From: UMGS1696 sp963643035
Lineage (GTDB): Bacteria > Bacillota > Clostridia > Oscillospirales > CAG-272
Direction of reading: 5' to 3'
NCBI GenBank assembly: GCA_963643035.1
Contig: CAVIKO010000020.1
Location: 1 to 38,309, forward strand
Length of the DNA: 38,309 bases
The notes under the pieces were generated by a model, which worked only from the letters and a program-made list of their open reading frames with translations, searched no databases and was not told where the DNA came from. Of this stretch, positions 32,827 through 38,309 are shown in pieces. Numbering within the stretch: position 1 is the stretch's first letter; every line of letters starts with the position of its first letter. A program made the translations under genes and the position numbers.

Positions 32827-34266
32827 ATGAAAAAAATTCTATATGCAGCATCTGAGGCACTTCCGTATGTATCGACCGGAGGACTGGCGGACGTGGTCGG
32901 TTCTCTCCCCAAAGCGGTCAGGCGGGAGCTGGGCAATGATGGAGACATCCGCGTGGTCATTCCGCTATATCCGTCGATCCGTAAAAAATTCGCCGAGCAA
33001 ATTGAACTGTTCCGTGAGATCAATGTAAAGTTGTCGTGGCGAAATCAGTACTGCGGCATTTGGCAGACTGTGTCGGAAGGTGTGACTTTCTATTTCATCG
33101 ACAACGAATATTATTTCAATCGTCCCGCACTGTACGGCAGCTTTGACGATGGGGAACGGTTTGCGTATTTCGGAAAGGCGATTTTGGAGCTGATGGCGGC
33201 GGTTGATTTTTACCCGGATGTTTTGCACGCCAACGACTGGCAGACTGCTTTGTCCGTGATCTATCTGAAGCGGAAATATGCGTATATCCCAGCGTACCAA
33301 CCAATCCGTGCGCTGTTCACAATCCACAACATCGATTATCAGGGCATTTACGACTTTTCGATCCTTGCCGATGTATTTGAACTTGCCGAGTGGGATCGCA
33401 ATATCGTTGAGTATAACGGCTGCATCAATCTTTTGAAGGGCGCGATCGTCTGCGCAGACAGAGTAAGCACGGTTAGCGAACGGTATGCGGAGGAGATCCT
33501 TACCGAATACTACGGAAGCGGACTCCACCACATTCTGCGCGCCAATCGGGATAAGCTGTGCGGCATCACAAACGGAATCGATACACATTATTACAGCGCC
33601 GCCATCGACCCGGAGATAGCCGAGAACTTTACGCCGGACGATCTTTCCGGTAAGGCAAAATGCAAAGCGGAGCTTGAATCCACCTGCGGCTTCACCCATG
33701 AACCGGAGACACCCATTGTCGCGATGGTATCCCGTTTGGCATCGCATAAAGGGTTTGATCTTGTTCGTCGTGTGTTGGAGGAAACACTCCGGGAAAACGA
33801 AATGCGTTTTGTACTGCTCGGAACCGGAGAATTTGAGCTGGAGGATTACTTCTCCGATCTTGCCGCGCGATATCCGGAGCGTGTGTGTGTCCGTCTTGAA
33901 TACAACAAATCCCTGTCGAAGGAATTTTATGCAGGTGCAGATATGTTTCTCATGCCCTCTAAGAGCGAGCCGTGCGGATTGGCACAGATGATCGCGTCGC
34001 GCTACGGAACCGTTCCGATCGTGCGGGAAACGGGTGGACTGTATGATACAATCCATGCGTACAACAAGTATACCGGTATGGGAAACGGCTTCTCCTTTAC
34101 GAATTACAACGCACACGAGATGAAAAACGTAATCGAGATTGCGATTAAAATGTACAGGGAAGAAAAGCCGGCATGGGAACATTTGGTGAAAAGTGTCATG
34201 AATGTTGATTTTTCATGGCGTGTTTCGGCAAAAAAATATATTGCACTGTACGAGAAAATGCAGTAA
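32827..34266 (+). CDS. glgA: Glycogen synthase (ADP-glucose type)
   Basis: The 479-residue GT5 glycosyltransferase begins MKKILYAASEALPYVSTGGLADVV-like, where the usual KTGGL near residue 15 is STGGL (S16). It continues with DVLHANDWQTAL near 135-146, HNIDYQG near 169-175, and the C-terminal donor site region MVSRLASHKGFDL and SKSEPCGLAQMIA near 385-397, followed by ETGGL near 408. It adds glucose from ADP-glucose to alpha-1,4 chains. ATG 32827 has GAGAGG about ten bases upstream. It lies between glgD and glgP. The 166 bases between glgD and glgA hold no recognisable feature. Confidence 0.95.
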   Translation: MKKILYAASEALPYVSTGGLADVVGSLPKAVRRELGNDGDIRVVIPLYPSIRKKFAEQIELFREINVKLSWRNQYCGIWQTVSEGVTFYFIDNEYYFNRPALYGSFDDGERFAYFGKAILELMAAVDFYPDVLHANDWQTALSVIYLKRKYAYIPAYQPIRALFTIHNIDYQGIYDFSILADVFELAEWDRNIVEYNGCINLLKGAIVCADRVSTVSERYAEEILTEYYGSGLHHILRANRDKLCGITNGIDTHYYSAAIDPEIAENFTPDDLSGKAKCKAELESTCGFTHEPETPIVAMVSRLASHKGFDLVRRVLEETLRENEMRFVLLGTGEFELEDYFSDLAARYPERVCVRLEYNKSLSKEFYAGADMFLMPSKSEPCGLAQMIASRYGTVPIVRETGGLYDTIHAYNKYTGMGNGFSFTNYNAHEMKNVIEIAIKMYREEKPAWEHLVKSVMNVDFSWRVSAKKYIALYEKMQ

Positions 34267-34295
34267 AATAGTAGAAAAAGGATTGGATAAGGCAG

Positions 34296-34339
34296 ACTGT
34301 AGGGAAAACGGCGAAAATTGCCTCACTTTTCTCTACAGT
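34296..34339 (+). repeat. 13-bp hairpin between glgA and glgP
   Basis: ACTGTAGGGAAAA (34296-34308) pairs along its whole length with TTTTCTCTACAGT (34327-34339), with one G-T pair and an 18-base loop. No T-tract of terminator length follows. It lies inside the operon and could set the relative amount or stability of the synthesis and breakdown parts of the mRNA, or act as a partial terminator. Confidence 0.6.
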
Positions 34340-34394
34340 TTGTCTGTATCGATTCCCGTTTGATTTGCGAAAGAACAGAGGTAGAAGAAAAAAC

Positions 34395-36804
34395 ATGGAT
34401 AGCAGAAAACAACCCATCACCACATCGGGTATCCGGGAAGCCTTGACATCCAAGCTCACCCGGTATTTCGGATGTGAGCCGTCGGAAGCGAACGTGGGGC
34501 AGATCTATAAAGCAACGATCATGACCGTAAAGGATATTCTCACCGAAAAACGGCAGACTTTCCACGAAAAGGCAAAGAAACAGCATCCGAAAAAGGTCTA
34601 CTATCTATGTATGGAATTTCTCATCGGACCATCGCTGAGGAACAATCTGCGCAATCTCGGATTGGCTGACGAATACCGTTCGGTTCTTGCAGAATTGGGC
34701 TACGATCTCGACGATATATACGCAATGGAACCGGATCCCGGCCTTGGAAACGGCGGATTGGGCAGATTGGCTGCGTGCTTCATGGATTCCTTAACCGCGC
34801 TTGAATACCACGCCACCGGATTTTCCATTCTGTATGAATATGGTCTGTTCAAACAGAGAATTATCGATGGCAACCAAGTCGAACTGCCGGACAATTGGAT
34901 GCAGAACGGCGACACCTGGCTTGTTCCACGAACCGATAAGTCCTTCGATATTCGACTCGGCGGCAATGTGAAGGAAGAATGGGAAAACGGCAAGTGCAAC
35001 ATCTCCTACGAGAATTACGAGGATGTGCGTGCAGTGCCATATGATATGATGATCTCCGGTGCGGACTGTGAAGCGGTCAATGTGCTGCGCCTTTGGAAGG
35101 CGGTCGGTACGTCCAATCTCAACATGAAGCTGTTTTCTCAGGGACAGTATGTCGAAGCAATGGAGCAGTCGTCTCAGGCGGAGGTGATCTCCAAGGTGCT
35201 GTATCCATCCGATGATCACGATGAAGGTAAGCTCCTCCGTTTGACCCAGCAGTATTTCCTTGTATCCGCATCGCTCCAGTCCATCATTGCAGACCATCTC
35301 TCCGGCTACGGTACGCTATACAATTTTCCGAGTAAGGTCGCGATCCACATCAACGATACGCACCCGGCACTTGTAATCCCGGAGCTGATGCGGATTCTCA
35401 TGGACGTGTATTCCTATACTTGGGACGCCGCGTGGAGTGTTGTGACCCGTGTCGTTTCCTATACGAATCACACCGTTCTCCCTGAAGCACTGGAAAAATG
35501 GAATGTCTCCCTCTTCCGCTTGAAGCTGCCGCGGATCTACATGATCATCGAGGAAATCAACCGCAGACTGTGTGCGGATCTTTGGAATATGTATCCCGGT
35601 GATTGGGATCGCATTTCCCGCATGGCCATCATCGGGTATTCACAGGTTCGCATGGCAAATCTCAGTGTCGCAGCATCCCATACCGTAAACGGAGTGTCGG
35701 CACTCCATTCGGAAATTTTGAAAAAGACTGTTTTCCACGACTATTATAAAGCGATGCCGTATAAGTTCACCAATGTTACCAACGGAATCGCCCATCGGCG
35801 TTGGCTCTGTTATTCCAACCCGGGATTAACCGCACTGCTCGATGAGACAATCGGTACCGAATACCACAAGCATCCTGAATCTCTCGCCGATTTTCGCAAG
35901 TACGAGGACGACACGGCGATTCACGAGAGGCTGCGCGCAATCAAGGCGGAGAATAAGCTCGCGTTGTCGAAATGGGTCAGCGGGCACAGTGGCGNNNNNN
36001 NNNNAGGTCAAGCGGATCCACGAATACAAAAGACAACTTCTCAATGTGCTGAAAATCATCAGCTTGTATAACGATATTCTCGAAAATCCGAACGGTAATT
36101 ATACCCCATCCACGTTCATTTTCGGTGGCAAAGCGGCTCCCGGTTACTATATGGCAAAAGACATCATCAAACTCATTTGGAGTGTTGGAGAAGAAATTCG
36201 CCGCGATAAACGGGTGAATGAGCTGCTCAATGTCATATACCTTGAAGAATACAATGTCAGCATGGCGGAGGTTCTTATGCCGGCAAGTGACATCAGCGAG
36301 CAAATTTCCCTCGCCGGAAAGGAAGCAAGCGGTACAGGCTGTATGAAGTTCATGATCAACGGCGCACTAACGCTTGGAACTCTCGATGGTGCAAATGTGG
36401 AAATGCGCGACGTGGTCGGCCCGGAGAACATTTATATATTCGGACTCCATACGGAGGATGTGGATGCACTATGGAAAAACGGATACGATTCCCGTATGTA
36501 CTACCACAACAGCGAACGGCTGCATCGGACGATCGATAGACTCGGCGGCACCTTCGCGGGCAATTCCTTCGGACACATGGTTGACTATTTCCTCAACAGC
36601 TACGGCGTGTCCGATCCGTATATGTGCCTTGCGGATTTTGACTCCTATTTCGCCGAGTACCAGAAGATGCTCCGGGTGTATGCCGAGCCGGAAAAATGGA
36701 CGCGCCAGTCCCTCATCAACATCGCCGGAGCCGGGTATTTCGCAGCCGACCGCAGCATCCGGGAATATGCGGAGAACATCTGGCATATTGAACCTTTATT
36801 ATGA
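34395..36804 (+). CDS. glgP: Glycogen phosphorylase (assembly gap inside the gene)
   Basis: The enzyme is read in two frames around ten N at 35995-36004. The first part (about 538 residues) has YLCMEFLIG, EPDPGLGNGGLGRLAACF and HINDTHPAL; the second has VKRIHEYKRQLLNVLKI, GKAAPGYYMAKDII and the PLP-lysine motif EASGTGCMKFMINGA. Together they make one phosphorylase. Relatives have about twelve residues (ending in FDVQ) between the two parts; the bases AG just after the N-run fit the end of that glutamine codon, and the missing length must be a multiple of three. It releases glucose-1-phosphate from alpha-glucan ends. ATG 34395 is preferred to the TTG at 34365. Confidence 0.93.
35995..36004. 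other. Assembly gap of ten N inside glgP
   Basis: The frame before and after the N-run differ because ten is not a multiple of three. From the codon phases on both sides, the true insert must be a multiple of three, and comparison with family members suggests about 36 bases. Unlike the glgD gap, no flank overlap is seen, so sequence is really missing. Confidence 0.85.
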
Positions 36805-38309
36805 TCGAGCGGAAATTCAGCGCATACTATAATCGGGATATGTCCCTGCACGGTGCATTTCCCGACACAGATACCGTGACTTTCACCGTACTTCCCGACA
36901 TATCGACGACCTGTGTGACGATGGTGATTCATGGCGACGGCTGGGGCAGAGAAACGACCATCTACCGCGAATACCCGCTTCTTGCACAAGATGGGAAATT
37001 TACACTGTCCCTGTCCATGACCGCTCTGTGCCGCGTTATGGAATTGTCCGACAACGGATTGTTCTACTACCATTATCGTGTTGAATGCCCGAATGCGGTA
37101 GAAAAAACGGCATATTACGGTGGCGAACACCCGACTGCGCTCCTCATGATAGGAAAGGACACCTGCGACGAACGGCAGCTCTATGTGTTCTCACATACGT
37201 ACACTGTGCCAAAACACTTTACGGATGGCGTGATCTACCACATTTTTGTGGATCGTTTTGCCGCCTCCCACACGGTCGATAAATCGGACTGGAAGAAAGA
37301 AGGAGCGGTACTGGATCACGATTGGGACGACGGTGTGCCGCAATATGGGGAATATCCTGGCGCACCTGTGGAAAATAACGTCTTTTTTGGCGGGGATCTA
37401 TACGGAATTGCGGAAAATCTGTCGTACATTGCCTCCCTCGGTGTCAAAACAATCTATCTCTCCCCGATTTTTGAAGCCGCGTCCAACCACAAATATGACA
37501 CAGGCGACTATCTCCATGTGGATGAAATGTTTGGCGGCGATGCCGCGCTTCAAAATCTGCTCGACAAAGCGGCGGCAATGGGAATCCATATTCTTCTCGA
37601 CGGCGTGTTCAACCATACCGGCAGCGACAGTGTCTACTTCAACAAGAACGGACACTATTCCAGTATCGGCGCATATCAGTCCAAGGATTCACCCTACGCG
37701 GATTGGTACACATTCCGGCATTTTCCGGATGATTACGATTGCTGGTGGGGGGTGAAGATTCTGCCGCGTCTTTCCTCCGATAACCCATTGTTTCGCTCGT
37801 TTCTTTTCGGAAAAGTAATCCCGAAATGGATGAACATGGGCGTGTATGGCTGGCGGCTTGATGTGGCGGACGAACTATCGGACGGCTTTCTCACCGATTT
37901 CCGCAGAACGGTGCGCGAAATACATCCAGATAGTGTGGTGATCGGCGAGGTTTGGGAGGATGCCACCGATAAGGTTAGTTATGACGTGCGCAAACGGTAT
38001 TTTCGCGGCAGAGAATTAGACGGTGTGATGAATTACCCGCTCCGGGAGGCGATCATTTCCTATCTGCGCGACCGAAATGCTGCCAAATTCCATGAAACAA
38101 CCGAACGGCTCTACCGTCGGTACCCGAAATGGGCAAGCGACTGCCAGATGAATTTCCTTGGTACCCACGATACGCTCAGAATCCTGACGGCTTTGGGAGG
38201 GGAAGCGGAGGAAGATCATACCAATACGGAGCTGGCTGCACTCCACATGAACCCGGAGGCGCGGAAATCTGCGTGTAAAATGCTCGTTCTGGCATACGCG
38301 ATCCTTGCC
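36801..38309 (+). CDS. GH13 alpha-amylase-family hydrolase, partial at the window end
   Basis: The frame opens with ATG overlapping the glgP stop (ATGA) and stays open for 503 codons to the end of the window. An N-terminal beta domain of about 135 residues, like those of neopullulanases, precedes a GH13 barrel that starts near DGVIYHIFVDRFA. Motifs seen are DGVFNHTGSDS (first conserved region), GWRLDVADEL (nucleophile), VVIGEVWEDA (acid/base) and FLGTHDTLRIL (third acid). These fit the neopullulanase/cyclomaltodextrinase or alpha-amylase group, probably cutting storage glucan or maltodextrin inside the cell. No signal peptide is seen. The exact subfamily cannot be settled from the partial sequence. 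Confidence 0.85.
   Translation, partial: MIERKFSAYYNRDMSLHGAFPDTDTVTFTVLPDISTTCVTMVIHGDGWGRETTIYREYPLLAQDGKFTLSLSMTALCRVMELSDNGLFYYHYRVECPNAVEKTAYYGGEHPTALLMIGKDTCDERQLYVFSHTYTVPKHFTDGVIYHIFVDRFAASHTVDKSDWKKEGAVLDHDWDDGVPQYGEYPGAPVENNVFFGGDLYGIAENLSYIASLGVKTIYLSPIFEAASNHKYDTGDYLHVDEMFGGDAALQNLLDKAAAMGIHILLDGVFNHTGSDSVYFNKNGHYSSIGAYQSKDSPYADWYTFRHFPDDYDCWWGVKILPRLSSDNPLFRSFLFGKVIPKWMNMGVYGWRLDVADELSDGFLTDFRRTVREIHPDSVVIGEVWEDATDKVSYDVRKRYFRGRELDGVMNYPLREAIISYLRDRNAAKFHETTERLYRRYPKWASDCQMNFLGTHDTLRILTALGGEAEEDHTNTELAALHMNPEARKSACKMLVLAYAILA

Noticed and set aside
32661..32830. A 57-residue C-terminal extension of GlgD read through the N-run
   Set aside because: It is out of frame with the repaired gene and comes only from the artificial ten N and the duplicated nine bases.
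1..38309. CRISPR arrays, tRNA or rRNA genes, prophage or insertion sequences
   Set aside because: Reading through the intergenic regions showed no regularly spaced repeats, no tRNA-like CCA-ended cloverleaf, no rRNA-like sequence and no transposase or integrase frame.

Overview
The window reads as a chromosomal segment from a member of the Clostridia, probably a gut or rumen Oscillospirales-like lineage. The evidence is the gene order (hup-rqcP-yabP-divIC; nusB-xseA-xseB-ispA-tlyA-nadK-argR-recN; murB-whiA-dnaE), AGGAGG-type ribosome binding sites, consensus sigma-A promoters, a GlgC/GlgD pair, and an FTR-like plus thioredoxin cassette typical of anaerobic Firmicutes. Every intact gene lies on the + strand. 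Three runs of exactly ten N (22136-22145, 32620-32629, 35995-36004) show this is a scaffolded draft or metagenome assembly. The placement is inference from gene content; I ran no search.

Layout. (1) 1-1703: end of mazG, an HU gene, the S4 ribosome quality-control protein rqcP, an eroded yabP/yabQ-like sporulation gene, and divIC with its own promoter and terminator. (2) 2096-13000: a long housekeeping run starting at a perfect TTGACA-17-TATAAT promoter: nusB, a Kae1/TsaD-like paralogue, exonuclease VII (xseA, xseB), ispA, tlyA, nadK, argR, recN, tyrS, a YjjG-like phosphatase and murB. dxs, which often lies between ispA and tlyA, is absent. (3) 13091-20426: a short whiA, dnaE and a class A penicillin-binding protein with an acidic Thr/Glu-rich tail. 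(4) 20427-26343: small units with their own promoters: a DUF4430-like lipoprotein, an FTR-like protein with thioredoxin, a possible small RNA, feoA-feoB-FeoB-associated protein (ferrous iron uptake), an orphan eutH, and the remains of an ABC-transporter ATPase gene on the - strand. (5) 26344-27744: a MATE efflux gene behind a promoter with a perfect 9-bp dyad at the likely transcription start. (6) 27982-38309: a glycogen operon, glgB-glgC-glgD-glgA-glgP, followed by a GH13 alpha-glucan hydrolase that runs off the window. Together these make ADP-glucose, elongate and branch the glucan, and break it down again.

Most of the window is ordinary core genome, and I found no convincing new multi-gene defence, mobile or biosynthetic system. 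The items most worth a second look are: the glgD gap, which can be closed from the sequence itself; the FTR-like/thioredoxin pair; the possible small RNA in front of feoA; the MATE operator dyad; the ABC ATPase pseudogene; the eroded sporulation locus; and several core proteins with unusual features (WhiA lacking most of its N-terminal domain, TyrS with TAGH in place of HIGH, GlgA with STGGL in place of KTGGL).
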